Shown in pieces: positions 27,538 through 40,051 of a stretch of DNA of 64,000 nucleotides. The stretch's first letter is position 1; each line of letters starts with the position of its first letter. The translations under genes were made by a program, and so were the position numbers. This DNA is from JACCZX01 sp963824935 (GTDB taxonomy: Bacteria > Pseudomonadota > Gammaproteobacteria > Burkholderiales > Burkholderiaceae_F), in contig CAWGRF010000011.1 in the NCBI GenBank assembly GCA_963824935.1, positions 112,209 to 176,208 of the forward strand, given 5' to 3'. The notes under the pieces are model-generated. The model was not told the origin of the DNA, did no database searches, and saw nothing but the letters and a program-made list of their open reading frames with translations.

Positions 27538-29079
27538 CTATTTCCAGCTCATCTCCCAGAACCGAACTAACTCATCGGGGTAAGCCTTGAAGCTCAAGTC
27601 TTTTGTCCCGACGTAATACACCGGCAGCGACCACAGCGGCACCGCGTAGGCACGATCGGCGATCCTTGCCAGTGCGGTCTTGTAGGCGTCCTTGCGCACT
27701 TTCGGATCGATCGAGTTATTGCCTTTGGCAAGAAGGTCGCGAACCTCGGGATCGCGCGTGATGTCATCGCTTTCAAAACCGAAATACACCGGCGTCGAGG
27801 CTGACACGTCGTTGACCGAGAACGAACCCCAGGTCTGGTGTGTCAGATGCGCCTTGTTGGCACGGATCTGGTCGCGCATCGCAGCGTACTGTTGGAAATT
27901 CAACTTGGCCTTGATGCCCACCGCGTTAAGGTAGTTGATCAGCGCTTCGGTCTGATTACGCTCGCGATACGCCAGCAAATCGACCTCGAAGCCGTTCGGG
28001 AAACCCGCCTCGGCCAGCAGCTTCTTCGCCAGCGCCGGGTCGTAGCTGTACCGCGCAGCACCGTCATCGGTACAACCAAACTGTGACGGAAAGCAGATGG
28101 TATGGATGACGCGCGAGCCGGCGCCGACGATGTTCTTGGCAATGGCTTCACGATCGATCGCGTGATTGATCGCCTTTCGAACCCGAAGATCCTTCAACGG
28201 TGCCGCCGGCGAGCTTTCCTGCGCGTTCAACTGCATGAAGACGATGCGCATCGTCTCGCCACTGACGACTTGCAGATGCGGCACGGTCTGGGCCTGATCC
28301 GCCTGGTCCTTCGGCACGTGCATGATCAAATCGCTTCCAGCAGACAACATCTCGGCCATCTGCGTTTGGCGATCGGGGATAAAGCGGATCTCGATCTTGT
28401 TGATCTTTGGCCGCGCCTTCGGCGAATCGGCAAAGTAGTTCGGATTGCGCTCGAGCGTGATGGATTTGCCCAACGCGTACTGCGTAACCCTGTAAGGGCC
28501 GCTTCCAACCGGTTTGGCGTTCATCCCCTTCGGACCAACTTCCTGGTAATACTTGGCCGGGTGAATCACCACCGGTCCGGCTAGATACTCAATGGCGGCC
28601 GGAAAGACTTTCTTCGTAGTCAGTCGGACTTTGTACTTACCGAGCTTTTCGGCCTTCTCGATCCAGTTGACGTTCTGCTGCGTGATGACCTTGTTGTCAG
28701 CATTGGCGACAAAGTTGAGCGTGTAGACGACCGAATCGGCGTCGAATTCTTCGCCGTTGTGAAACTTCACTCCTTCGCGCAGATCGAATTCAATGGTTCG
28801 GTCGTCGACGTGTTTCCAGCTCTTGGCGAGCAGGCCCTTGTACTCGTTGGTGTTGGGGTCGCGATAGATCAACGTGTCCCAGACGTTGGCGCCGATGATC
28901 ACACCGATGCGAACGTTGTTGAAGAACGGGTCGACACTCTCTGGCGCCTGGTCATAAGCGAACCGCAGCGTGTCGTCCTTCTTTCCGGCGACAGCCGGGG
29001 CCGTGGTCGCCAACAGGCCAGCGGCCAATGCTGCAGCGATGAGATGCCAAAGTGATGTTCCGGATTGTTGAGTTTTCAT
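27538..29079 (-). CDS. oppA: Extracellular solute-binding protein family 5 (OppA-like)
   Basis: Periplasmic peptide-binding protein that feeds the OppBCDF importer. 513 aa with a Sec signal peptide (IAAALAAGLLATTAPAVAG). The mature part starts KKDDTLRFAYDQAPESVDP; family blocks include FHNGEEFDADSVVYTL, VGSGPYRVTQYA and FPSQFGCTDDGAARYSYDP. ATG 29079 is preferred over an upstream in-frame codon because the signal peptide follows it directly. First gene of the operon; the 124-nt gap to the divergent AhpD-like gene must hold its promoter. Confidence 0.93.
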   Translation of the reverse strand: MKTQQSGTSLWHLIAAALAAGLLATTAPAVAGKKDDTLRFAYDQAPESVDPFFNNVRIGVIIGANVWDTLIYRDPNTNEYKGLLAKSWKHVDDRTIEFDLREGVKFHNGEEFDADSVVYTLNFVANADNKVITQQNVNWIEKAEKLGKYKVRLTTKKVFPAAIEYLAGPVVIHPAKYYQEVGPKGMNAKPVGSGPYRVTQYALGKSITLERNPNYFADSPKARPKINKIEIRFIPDRQTQMAEMLSAGSDLIMHVPKDQADQAQTVPHLQVVSGETMRIVFMQLNAQESSPAAPLKDLRVRKAINHAIDREAIAKNIVGAGSRVIHTICFPSQFGCTDDGAARYSYDPALAKKLLAEAGFPNGFEVDLLAYRERNQTEALINYLNAVGIKAKLNFQQYAAMRDQIRANKAHLTHQTWGSFSVNDVSASTPVYFGFESDDITRDPEVRDLLAKGNNSIDPKVRKDAYKTALARIADRAYAVPLWSLPVYYVGTKDLSFKAYPDELVRFWEMSWK

Positions 29080-29203
29080 GGTGCTCCCGGATGGTCCATA
29101 AAAGTGAAGTGTGTTCTGATCGTCACTCGAACGTAAACATACTCCCACCGCCAAGTGGGTAGCGACAAGATCTCGCAGCCTGCGGCGCGAAAGGTAACAG
29201 CTT

Positions 29204-29734
29204 ATGCGGATTGAACCCTGGACACCGGCACTCGCGCCGCGCGATGCCGAGCTTGTGGCAGCGATCGAAGCGCGGCGCGGCGGTGCGCTTTACAACCTCG
29301 ATCGCATGCTGCTGTGGTCGGAGCCGCTGGCGCGCGGATGGAATGTTTATCTGCGTGCGCTGCGGCAGGAACTGTCGCTGCCACCGTTCTTGCGCGAGCT
29401 CGCGATCTGCGTGGTGGCACAGCTCACCGGCGCCGAATACGAGTACCACCACCACGCACCGGAATTGAAAAAGGCCGGCGCCACCGACGCGCAACTCGCA
29501 GCGCTGGACGATCCGGACGCTGCGGCGACGAGCGATCGATTCGACGAATTGCAGCGCACCGTGATCAGGTTCGCGATCGCCAGCACGCGCGACGTGCAGG
29601 TCCCCGGTGCGTTGTTCGCTTCGCTCAAGCAGAGTCTGTCGCCGCAGGAATTGGTCGAACTCACTGCGGTGACTGCGGCCTACAACATGGTCGCTCGTTT
29701 TCTGGTTGCGCTCGAGGTCACGCCGGACAGTTAG
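29204..29734 (+). CDS. Carboxymuconolactone decarboxylase/AhpD-like protein
   Basis: 176 aa, all-helical AhpD-like family. Visible: YNLDRMLLWSEPLARGWN, LRELAICVVAQLTGAEYEYHHH and LVELTAVTAAYNMVARFL. The CxxC pair of peroxidase-active AhpD is absent (the matching helix ends in EYEYHHH), so redox activity is doubtful; it is closer to the unassigned CMD-type proteins. Single gene, divergent from the opp operon. Confidence 0.8.
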   Translation: MRIEPWTPALAPRDAELVAAIEARRGGALYNLDRMLLWSEPLARGWNVYLRALRQELSLPPFLRELAICVVAQLTGAEYEYHHHAPELKKAGATDAQLAALDDPDAAATSDRFDELQRTVIRFAIASTRDVQVPGALFASLKQSLSPQELVELTAVTAAYNMVARFLVALEVTPDS

Positions 29735-29737
29735 TGT

Positions 29738-30706
29738 TCAACCACCCGCGGTAATGCGGTTCTGCTTCACGATCTTCGACCAGCGATCGAGTTCCTTCTG
29801 CATGAACGACTTGAATTCCGCCGGCCCCTGACCGGTAACGGCCATGCCTTGCGCGGCGAGCCGCTCGGCGACCGCCGGATCTTTTAGGGCCTTTTGCACT
29901 TCCGCGTTCATCCGGTTCACGAGATCAGGCGGCGTCTTCGCCGGCGCGATCACACCCCAATAAGCGAGCGCCTCGAAGTTTTTGATGCCGGCCTCGGCAA
30001 GCGTTGGCGTATCGGGCAGGCTGGGATGGCGCTGTGCGCCGGTCACCGCCATCGGCTTCACCGTGCCTGCCTTCACATGCGGCAGCACGAGAAACACCGT
30101 TCCGATGCCGAGCGGCATATGGCCGGCCACCGTGTCGTTCATCAACGGTCCACCGCCGCGGTAAGGCACATGCGTCCACGCCCAGCCGCCTTGCTGGCCC
30201 GCCTGAATCATCGCCAGGTGACCGAGACTCCCAGTGCCAATCGAGCCGATTGAGATTCCCTTGACCGTGCGCGCGTCGGCCATCACGTCAGTGATCTTCG
30301 AGTACGGCGATTTCGCCGATGCCACCAGCGCCATCGGCGATGTGCCGATCAGCGTCACGTGCTCCAGATCTTTCAGCGTGTCGTAGGCGATGTTCGGAAT
30401 CAGGCTCGCGTTGGTGCTGTGCGTGTCGAAAATCACTCCGAACGTGTAACCGTCTGGCGCTGCCTTGGCCACCGCATTGGTACCGATCGATCCCGAGGCG
30501 CCGCCGATATTTTCGACGACGACGCTTTGACCGAGCTGCTTCGACAGCGGCTGCGCAAGAATGCGTGAAACCTGGTCGACTGAACCGCCCGGCGGAAACA
30601 CGGCGATCAGCCGAATTGGCTTGGTCGGCCACGATTGAGCGAAGCAGGGATTGACGGCAAGCGTCGCGATCGCAAGTGCGAGCGCGAGTTGGCGAACGAA
30701 TGACAT
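29738..30706 (-). CDS. Bug/TctC family tripartite tricarboxylate-type substrate-binding protein
   Basis: Periplasmic binding protein, 322 aa, with a Sec signal (LALALAIATLAVNPCFAQ). Bug blocks: WPTKPIRLIAVFPPGGSVD, QSVVVENIGGASGSIG, PDGYTFGVIFDTHS, HVPYRGGGPLMNDTVAG and DTPTLAEAGIKNFEALAYWG. No TctAB permease genes are near, as is common for the large orphan Bug families of Burkholderiales. The ligand cannot be predicted. Confidence 0.92.
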   Translation of the reverse strand: MSFVRQLALALAIATLAVNPCFAQSWPTKPIRLIAVFPPGGSVDQVSRILAQPLSKQLGQSVVVENIGGASGSIGTNAVAKAAPDGYTFGVIFDTHSTNASLIPNIAYDTLKDLEHVTLIGTSPMALVASAKSPYSKITDVMADARTVKGISIGSIGTGSLGHLAMIQAGQQGGWAWTHVPYRGGGPLMNDTVAGHMPLGIGTVFLVLPHVKAGTVKPMAVTGAQRHPSLPDTPTLAEAGIKNFEALAYWGVIAPAKTPPDLVNRMNAEVQKALKDPAVAERLAAQGMAVTGQGPAEFKSFMQKELDRWSKIVKQNRITAGG

Positions 30707-30744
30707 CGGATTGCCTCCTCAGCGTCAGAGTGTATCGGCAGCGT

Positions 30745-31881
30745 TTAAAAAACAGCGCCGCGCGCCTCGATTGACCATACGGCTTCGACCTTGTCGTTGC
30801 GCACGGCAACGATCCAGTCGTGCAGGTTGACGGTTGGATCAATGTGCCCCGGAATAAGCAACGGCTTGTCGCCGAGCCCCAACTCAGGGCCTTCGCCAAC
30901 CCGCTCGAGCACCGTGTGTTCGTCGGATACGCCGCGCACTTGCCAGCCTGCGAACGCCGGCAACGCGGGACCGGAATCGGTCGAGAAGCTCTTCAGCCCG
31001 GCGTCGAGCGTCGCGCGGTCAGTGTCAGCGTTCTTACGCCGGCTCATCACCGTGGTCAGAATGAAAAGCGCTTGCTCGAATGCGGGCCAGCTCGGCTCCG
31101 GCTCGTTCTTCGCGTAATCGACATCCATCAGCACGTACGAGCCAGGCTGGATCTCGGTGTACACGCCACCGGTCGCTTCGAGCATGAACGTACCGGTGCC
31201 CGCGCCGGTGATGACATCGCACGGCAGCGCGGCTGCGAGCAGCGCCGCCCGTGCTGATTGAGCCAGCGAGGTTGCCGCAGAAATCGCCTGCCGGCGTCCG
31301 GCAACGCTGCGCCGGTGTTGCGCACTGCCGAAGTAAGCGTGCAGACCGCGCAGGGTCAGTCTCGCGTGCGCGTTGACGGCATGCCCGAGCGCTATCACTG
31401 ACGTGACATCGGGAACGCCAGCGCGGTTGTGTCCGACATCGAGCTCGATGTAAGCATCGACTTGCGTCTGAGCGCGCTCGCAGGCGCGTGCAAGCTGGGC
31501 AACGACGCGTGCGTCGTCGACACACACGCCAAGCTTCGCATCCGGATAGCGGGCTGCCAATTGAGCGAGCTGCATCGCCTTGCGATCGCCGACGACTTCG
31601 TTGCTGATCAGGACGTCGGCAATGCCTCCGGCGAGAAACGGTTCCGCCTCGGAGGTCTTCTGGCAGCAGATGCCGACCGCGCCGGCCGCAATTTGTCGGC
31701 GCGCGATTTCAACGCACTTGTGGCTCTTCGCATGCGGGCGTACGCGCACACCGCGTCCCTGTACGGCGCTCATCAACCGTGCCAGATTGCCTTCGAACTT
31801 GTCGAGGTCGAGGATCAACGCCGGCGTGTCGACGTCGGCAAGCGCATCGCCCGCACGAGCGGGGATCCATTGATCGTTCAT
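30745..31881 (-). CDS. D-threonine aldolase-type PLP enzyme (DSD1/D-TA family)
   Basis: 378 aa, fold-type III (alanine racemase-like) PLP enzyme. The N-terminal VDTPALILDLDKFEGNLARL and the PLP-lysine block VRPHAKSHKCVEIAR are typical of D-threonine or D-3-hydroxyaspartate aldolases and dehydratases. Other landmarks: ICCQKTSEAEPFLAGGI, DVGHNRAGV and GAGTGTFMLEA. The C-terminal metal-binding region is present (DEHTVLE ... IPGHIDPTVNLHD). The exact substrate is not clear. Divergent from dcd. Confidence 0.88.
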   Translation of the reverse strand: MNDQWIPARAGDALADVDTPALILDLDKFEGNLARLMSAVQGRGVRVRPHAKSHKCVEIARRQIAAGAVGICCQKTSEAEPFLAGGIADVLISNEVVGDRKAMQLAQLAARYPDAKLGVCVDDARVVAQLARACERAQTQVDAYIELDVGHNRAGVPDVTSVIALGHAVNAHARLTLRGLHAYFGSAQHRRSVAGRRQAISAATSLAQSARAALLAAALPCDVITGAGTGTFMLEATGGVYTEIQPGSYVLMDVDYAKNEPEPSWPAFEQALFILTTVMSRRKNADTDRATLDAGLKSFSTDSGPALPAFAGWQVRGVSDEHTVLERVGEGPELGLGDKPLLIPGHIDPTVNLHDWIVAVRNDKVEAVWSIEARGAVF

Positions 31882-31947
31882 GCCACAGTCTAGCGATCCG
31901 CTGCGCCCGTAGAATCGCGCGTTCGTTGAAGCATTTCAAAATTATCG

Positions 31948-32511
31948 ATGAGCATTAAGAGCGACAAGTGGATACGCCGGATGGCGGCTCAAGGAATGAT
32001 CGAGCCGTTCGAGTCGGGCCAGATTCGCCACGTCGACGGCCAACGCATCGTCAGCTACGGCACGTCGAGTTACGGTTACGACATTCGCTGCGCCGACGAA
32101 TTCAAGATATTCACCAACATCAACAGCACGATCGTCGATCCGAAGGCGTTTGATCCGAACTCGTTCGTCGACGTCAAGAGCAATGTTTGCATCATCCCGC
32201 CGAATTCGTTCGCGCTCGCGCGCACGGTCGAGTACTTTCGTATTCCGCGCAGCGTTCTCACCCTCTGTCTGGGGAAGTCCACGTACGCGCGGTGCGGAAT
32301 CATTGTGAACGTAACGCCGTTGGAGCCCGAGTGGGAAGGCCACGTGACGCTCGAGTTCTCTAACACGACGCCGCTGCCGGCGAAGATTTATGCGAATGAA
32401 GGCTGCGCGCAGGTCGTGTTTATCGAGTCCGACGAAGTCTGCGAGACTTCGTACAAGGATCGCGGCGGCAAATATCAAGGGCAGCGTGGCGTCACGCTGC
32501 CCAAGACCTAG
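31948..32511 (+). CDS. dcd: dCTP deaminase
   Basis: Deaminates dCTP to dUTP for thymidylate synthesis; cytoplasmic homotrimer. 187 aa, normal length for the proteobacterial type. MSIKSDKWIRRMA at the start; SYGTSSYGYDIRCADEFK; LGKSTYARCGIIVNVTPLEPE with the catalytic Glu region; KYQGQRGVTLPKT at the end. Confidence 0.97.
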   Translation: MSIKSDKWIRRMAAQGMIEPFESGQIRHVDGQRIVSYGTSSYGYDIRCADEFKIFTNINSTIVDPKAFDPNSFVDVKSNVCIIPPNSFALARTVEYFRIPRSVLTLCLGKSTYARCGIIVNVTPLEPEWEGHVTLEFSNTTPLPAKIYANEGCAQVVFIESDEVCETSYKDRGGKYQGQRGVTLPKT

Positions 32512-32524
32512 CAACGCAGCGTAG

Positions 32525-34495
32525 TTACTGCAGCTGCTTCGATCGTGTCAGCTCACGCACGACCTGCTCTTTCGCGCGCGGCGGTTCGGCTCGTGGCGCG
32601 GGTTGCGGCGCTGGCGGTGGAGGCGGCGTCGGAGCGACACGCTGAACCATCGGCTCAGGCGGGCGGCGTCGGAGCGACGCGCTGAGCCGTCGGCGCCGGC
32701 GGTGCTGGCGGTCTCGGAGCAACACGCTGAACCATCGGCTCAGGCGGCGCAACCTGCGCCACCGGCGCCTTTGGCTGTTTAATCGTCGGCGGAGCGCCGG
32801 GCGGGAAACGCGCCGGTTCTGCCGGTGCACCGCGCGGGTCTTGTTGGGCTTGCGGCAGCAACTCCTGCGGCATGCGAGCGCGCGGTTGCGGACGTGCCAT
32901 GTCGGGTGCAGCTCGCGGCATCGGCGTCGGCTGTATCGCGGTTGGCGGAACGCGATTGAACTTCGGCGGTTGCGCCAATGGCGCTGGATCATTGCCCGGC
33001 AGCGGTGGCTGCGGCGCGACGGCGCGATTCGGAATCGGTGGCTGCGGCGCGATGGTAGTCGGATCGGCCAGCTTCGGCGGCATCACGCGTGTCGGCGGCG
33101 GTACGTCGCGCGCAGGAGCCGGCACCATCGATGGCGTTGGCACGGCAGTACCGGCCGATGCGGTTGCGGGCCTGCTACTTTCGGCGATGGTTGCACCGGA
33201 TTGGGCCTGCGCACCATGCCGTCGTCCGAGACCTTGTGAGTCTGTCCGACGTTCTTTGGCGGCGGCGCCATCGGCTGCAGTTCGGCCAGGTTCGTCCTGA
33301 CCGGCAATGCAACCTTCATCACCGGATCGCGGAAGCGCGGCCCCGGAACCATCGTGCCTCCCTCGTGGTTGCGGTGCGGCGGATGTCCGCGCGGCGGATT
33401 GTTGATGATCGTCCGGTTGATGATCGTCACGTAGGTGTTGCTGTGCCGATAGTGCGGGTGATAGCGATGCCACGGCGCGAGCGGATACCAGCCGACGACC
33501 GGCCCACCGAAACCAACACTGAAATGGCTCCCCCCAACGAACCCGACCAGCGCCGGTGCCCACACCGGCCGCGCGACATACCCCCCGGGCCACCAACACC
33601 AGCGATTGCCGATCGTGACCCAGCGTCCGTAGTGGAACGGTGCATAACCCCACGGCGAGTGATCGACCCAGCTCCAGCCCCACGGCCGCACCCAGCGCCA
33701 TTGACCATGGCGATAGGGAGCCCAACCAACGGGCACGACGCGCGGTACCCAGACATTGCCGTACGTCACATCGGGAATCCAATCGCCGTGGAAGTCGAGC
33801 TCTTCATAGCCGGTCATGTACGGCGACACGTAGCGCGCCGAGCGCACGTCGCGATAGCGCTCATCGCGCTCCAACGCCCACTGATCGAACGAGGTTGCTA
33901 CGGCTTGCTCGTGGTTGATGCTCGATAAACCCGGACCAACAATCAACGCTTGTCCGCTTGCGACATTGACCGCATTGGCGCCGTTTGCCACGCTGGCCTG
34001 GCCGTTGAAGACCGACACACGCGCTTGTCCACCGTTGCCTGCCGCGTCGATGCGATAACGGCCTGGGCCCCCCAGATTGATACGGATGCCGTCGACGGTG
34101 ACAGCGGAGGGCTCGCCGTTGAATGACTGTGTAAGCCACACGTTGAGCGAGCCGTATTCCAGATTGAACACCGCGCCGCTGTAATCGAGCTGACTAAAGC
34201 CGCCGCGACTCTCGGACGACAATCGAAAAGTGTTCGGACCGACCCTGAACTCAGTGCGGCCATTGGCGCCGGTGTAAAGGCCCGTACCGACCGTGACCAC
34301 ATCGTTGATTTGCGCCCGATCCCAGCTGCCGTCGGCGTCTTCTTCGGCGCGCCAGACCTGCACGTCACCCTCGGCCGCCGAAATGCGGCCTGCGATCAAC
34401 GGCGGACTGTCATCCGATTGCGATTGCGCGATGGCGACGGATGTCGCACCGGCGCCGATCGACAAAGCAACAAGCAGCGAAAGCAAGCGATTCAT
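32525..34495 (-). CDS. DUF6600/FecR-like secreted protein with Pro-rich C-terminus (two compensating frameshifts)
   Basis: Exported protein of about 656 aa when two frame changes are allowed. The N-terminus (LLSLLVALSIGAGATSVAIAQ) is a signal peptide; a FecR-like beta region follows (GRISAAEGDVQVWRAEED, YTGANGRTEFRVGPNTFRL), then a Trp/His/Tyr-rich DUF6600 core (GWAPYRHGQWRWVRPWGW, SPWGYAPFHYGRW). The C-terminus is Pro-rich and carries a repeated EPMVQRVAP unit. The first break, near 33168-33170, lacks one base; the second, at 32661-32663 inside the repeat, has one extra, restoring the frame. Probably a surface or periplasmic protein; function unknown. Confidence 0.78.
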
Positions 34496-34699
34496 CAATC
34501 TCTCCGCTCGGTTCTCTCTATGACGAATCTAACGCCTAAAGGTTCGAGGTGTTGACCGGCGTAACACTCTGTAACAGCAAGCGTGTCGCGTTCCCGTTCG
34601 GCGTCGGTCGGCGCTGATTTGTGACGGCACGCGAAGGACCTCCTGCCCATCGAACTACAATCCTCGCCTTCCGCTTCGCAGCACCGCCGCGCCGTTCCC

Positions 34700-36988
34700 A
34701 TGCGATTTCGCTTTCCGATCGTCATCATCGACGAGGATTTTCGTTCCGAGAACGCCAGCGGATTGGGCATCCGCGCACTCGCCAAGGCGATCGAGGCTGA
34801 AGGCGTCGAGATTCTCGGCGTCACTACGTTCGGCGACGTATCGAGCTTCGCGCAGCAGCAAAGCCACTCTTCGGCGTTCGTCCTCTCCGTCGATGACGAA
34901 GAGTTGGCTGAAGGCAATTCCAACGAGGAAACGATCGAACAGCTGGCGGCGTTCGTGCGTGAGATCCGGCGCCGCAATGCCGATATTCCGATCTTCCTGT
35001 ACGGCGAGACGCGCACCACGCATCACATGCCGAACGATCTGCTGCGTGAGCTGCACGGCTTTATTCACATGTTTGAAGACACGCCGGAGTTTGTCGCGCG
35101 CTACATCATCCGCGAGGCGCGTGTCTACCTGGATGCCCTGGCGCCGCCGTTTTTCCGCGCGCTGACGCATTACGCGCAGGACGGCTCTTATTCATGGCAT
35201 TGCCCGGGGCACTCGGGCGGTGTGGCGTTTCTGAAAAGCCCTGTTGGCCGCATGTTTCACCAGTTTTTCGGCGAGAACATGTTGCGTGCCGACGTTTGCA
35301 ACTCGGTCGATGAGCTCGGGCAACTGCTCGACCACACGGGCCCGGTCGCGGCGAGCGAACGCAATGCAGCGCGCATCTTCGGCGCCGATCACCTGTTCTT
35401 TGTCACCAACGGGACATCGACCTCGAACAAGATTGTCTGGCACTACGTGGTCGCGCCCAACGACGTGGTCATCGTCGATCGCAATTGCCACAAGTCGGTG
35501 CTGCACGCAATCACGATGACCGGTGCGATTCCGCTGTTCTTGACGCCGACGCGCAATCATTACGGAATCATCGGACCCATTGCGCTCAGCGAATTCAAGT
35601 GGAAATCGATTGCAAAGAAAATCGCGCGCCATCCGCTGCTGAAAAACGGCAACGGTGGCAACGGGCGCGGCAAACCGCGTGTGCTGACGCTGACGCAGAG
35701 TACGTACGATGGCATTCTGTACAACGTTGAAACGATCAACGAAGAGCTGGACGGCAAGATCGACACTTTGCATTTCGACGAAGCGTGGCTGCCGCACGCT
35801 GCATTCCACGATTTTTATCGCGACATGCACGCGATTGGCGGCGTCAGTGCAGCAGGAGTCGAGCTGTCGCGCAGACGCAATCGGGAGTCGATGATTTTCT
35901 CTACGCAATCGACGCACAAGATGCTGGCCGGGTTGTCGCAGGCGTCGCAGATCCTGATTCGTAACTCGCAGAACGAAAGCCTCGATCGCTTCATGTTCAA
36001 CGAAGCGTTCTTGATGCACACCTCGACATCACCACAGTACGCGATCATCGCTTCGTGCGATGTGGCAGCGGCGATGATGGAACCACCCGGCGGCACTGCG
36101 CTGGTCGAGGAGTCGATAACCGAGGCGCTCGACTTCCGGCGCGCGATGCGCAAGGTCGGCGACGAATACGGTGATTCCTGGTGGTTCAAGGTGTGGGGGC
36201 CGAAACATCTGCCCGAAGATGGTATCGGCACGCGCGAAGACTGGATTCTGAAGTCCGGCGACGACTGGCACGGATTTGGTGAGGTTGCGTCGGGCTTCAA
36301 CATGCTCGATCCGATCAAGGCGACCGTGATTACGCCGGGACTGAACCTCGATGGTTCGTTCGTCGATCCCGGCATTCCCGCGGCGGTGGTCACGCGTTAC
36401 TTGGCTGAACACGGCATCATCGTCGAGAAAACCGGGCTGTATTCGTTCTTCATCATGTTCACAATCGGCATCACCAAGGGCCGCTGGAACACGATGGTCA
36501 CTGAGCTGCAGCAGTTCAAGGACGATTACGACAAGAACCAGCCGCTCTGGCGCGTGATGCCGGAGTTCCTCAAGGGATTCCCGCAGTACGAGAAAATGGG
36601 GCTGCGCCAGTTGTGCGACTCAGTACATCAGGTCTATCGCCAGAGCGATATCGCGCGCCTGACCACCGAGATCTATTTGTCCGAGATGGAACCGGTGTTG
36701 AAGCCCACGGATGCTTACGCGCAGATGGCGCACAGTGCGATCGATCGACTGCCGATCGACGAACTCGAAGGCCGCGTGACGGCGGTGCTGCTGACGCCGT
36801 ACCCGCCCGGCATCCCATTGTTGATTCCCGGGGAGCGCGTCAACGCGACGATTGTTCGTTATCTGCAATTCGCGCGCGATTTGAACGCGCGCTATCCCGG
36901 CTTCGGTACGGATATTCACGGGCTGGCAAGAGATGAGTCGGGCGCGTACTTTGTGGACTGCGTGCAGCTCGCCGCGCATTCACCCTGA
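34700..36988 (+). CDS. Arginine/lysine/ornithine decarboxylase (fold-type I PLP, AdiA/LdcC type)
   Basis: Cytoplasmic basic amino-acid decarboxylase, 762 aa. The N-terminal wing domain (FPIVIIDEDFRSENASG) is followed by the PLP domain: SWHCPGHSGGVAFLKSPVG, DHLFFVTNGTSTSNKIV, HFDEAWLPHAAFH, and the PLP-lysine site STQSTHKMLAGLSQ. The C-terminal domain ends GTDIHGLARDESGAYFVDCV. Length and wing domain point to the inducible acid-resistance or biosynthetic group; arginine versus lysine cannot be separated by eye. The hybrid kinase starts within 10 nt, so co-transcription is likely. Confidence 0.93.
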   Translation: MRFRFPIVIIDEDFRSENASGLGIRALAKAIEAEGVEILGVTTFGDVSSFAQQQSHSSAFVLSVDDEELAEGNSNEETIEQLAAFVREIRRRNADIPIFLYGETRTTHHMPNDLLRELHGFIHMFEDTPEFVARYIIREARVYLDALAPPFFRALTHYAQDGSYSWHCPGHSGGVAFLKSPVGRMFHQFFGENMLRADVCNSVDELGQLLDHTGPVAASERNAARIFGADHLFFVTNGTSTSNKIVWHYVVAPNDVVIVDRNCHKSVLHAITMTGAIPLFLTPTRNHYGIIGPIALSEFKWKSIAKKIARHPLLKNGNGGNGRGKPRVLTLTQSTYDGILYNVETINEELDGKIDTLHFDEAWLPHAAFHDFYRDMHAIGGVSAAGVELSRRRNRESMIFSTQSTHKMLAGLSQASQILIRNSQNESLDRFMFNEAFLMHTSTSPQYAIIASCDVAAAMMEPPGGTALVEESITEALDFRRAMRKVGDEYGDSWWFKVWGPKHLPEDGIGTREDWILKSGDDWHGFGEVASGFNMLDPIKATVITPGLNLDGSFVDPGIPAAVVTRYLAEHGIIVEKTGLYSFFIMFTIGITKGRWNTMVTELQQFKDDYDKNQPLWRVMPEFLKGFPQYEKMGLRQLCDSVHQVYRQSDIARLTTEIYLSEMEPVLKPTDAYAQMAHSAIDRLPIDELEGRVTAVLLTPYPPGIPLLIPGERVNATIVRYLQFARDLNARYPGFGTDIHGLARDESGAYFVDCVQLAAHSP

Positions 36989-36997
36989 TAACACGTG

Positions 36998-39007
<2,010 letters not shown>

Positions 39008-39078
39008 AGGATGATTGTGCCGGTTCAGCGCCGGAGACAAGAAGGCAAATACAAGGAGCCATATACAAGGAGGCATCG

Positions 39079-40051
39079 ATGTCGCGTCAAATGATGAGAG
39101 TCGATACTGGGCGCATGGCTGGCGCTTTTCGGCATCGCTTCACACGCGCAGGAATACCCGGCGAAGCCGGTGCGCATCATCGTGCCGTTCTCGCCGGGCG
39201 GGCCGGCGGACATTTACGCGCGCTTCATTGGCCAGCGCTTGCAGGATGCGTTGGGGCAATCTTTCATCGTCGACAACCGCCCGGGAGCGGGTTCGATCAT
39301 TGGTACCGATGCGGTCGCAAAGAGCCCGGCCGATGGCTACACGCTGCTGATGATGTCCAACACGCACACCGTCAACGAATCGCTGATTCCGAACAGGCCG
39401 TACCAGCTGATGCGCGACTTCGTGCCGGTTGCTCCGGTTAACTATTCCGATCTCGTTCTCGTCGTCCATCCATCGGTGCCGGCCAACAATTTGGCCGAGC
39501 TGCTGAAGCTCGCTAAGTCGAAGCCGAAGGAGCTCAACTACGCGTCATCCGGCAACGGCACGCCGTATCACATGGCGGGCGAGCTGTTCAAGGCGATGGC
39601 AGGCGTTGACATCGTGCACGTGCCCTACAAAGGAAGCGCCGGAGCGCGCACCGACACGCTGGGCGGACAGGTGCAGATGATGTTCGACGCGGTGCCGACG
39701 ATGACCGATCACATTCGTAGCGGAAAGGTAAAGGCATTCGGCACCACCGGCGACAAGCGATCCGCGGTGTTGCCCGAAGTTCCGACGGTGGCGGAGGCCG
39801 GTGTGCCCGGCTATGAGGCGGTCATCTGGTTGGGTGTCATGGCACCTCGAAACACGCCGCGTGATGTCGTCAATCGTCTGAATGCCGAGATCTCGAAGAT
39901 CACGAGTCGACCCGATGTGCGTGACGCGTGGGCAAAGCAGGGTGCAGTAGCGATGACGATGACTCCGGATGAGTTTGCCCGCTTCATGACCAACGATATT
40001 GCGAAGTGGGATCGGATCGTCAAGATCTCGGGAGCCAAAGCCGATCAATGA
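39079..40051 (+). CDS. Bug/TctC family substrate-binding protein (frameshift in signal peptide)
   Basis: Periplasmic binding protein, about 323 aa when one extra base near 39098-39102 is ignored. ATG 39079 (MSRQMM) then joins SILGAWLALFGIASHAQ, a clear signal peptide ending AQ, and EYPAKPVRIIVPFSPGGPAD. Further Bug blocks: QSFIVDNRPGAGSIIGTD, ADGYTLLMMSNTHTVN, HVPYKGSAGARTDTLGG and VPTVAEAGVPGYEAVIWLG. The length then equals that of the other Bug protein here. AAGGAGG precedes ATG 39079. The stop overlaps the next gene (ATGA). Confidence 0.88.

Noticed and set aside
29204..29734. Calling the AhpD-like gene an alkylhydroperoxidase
   Set aside because: The CxxC redox pair is missing.
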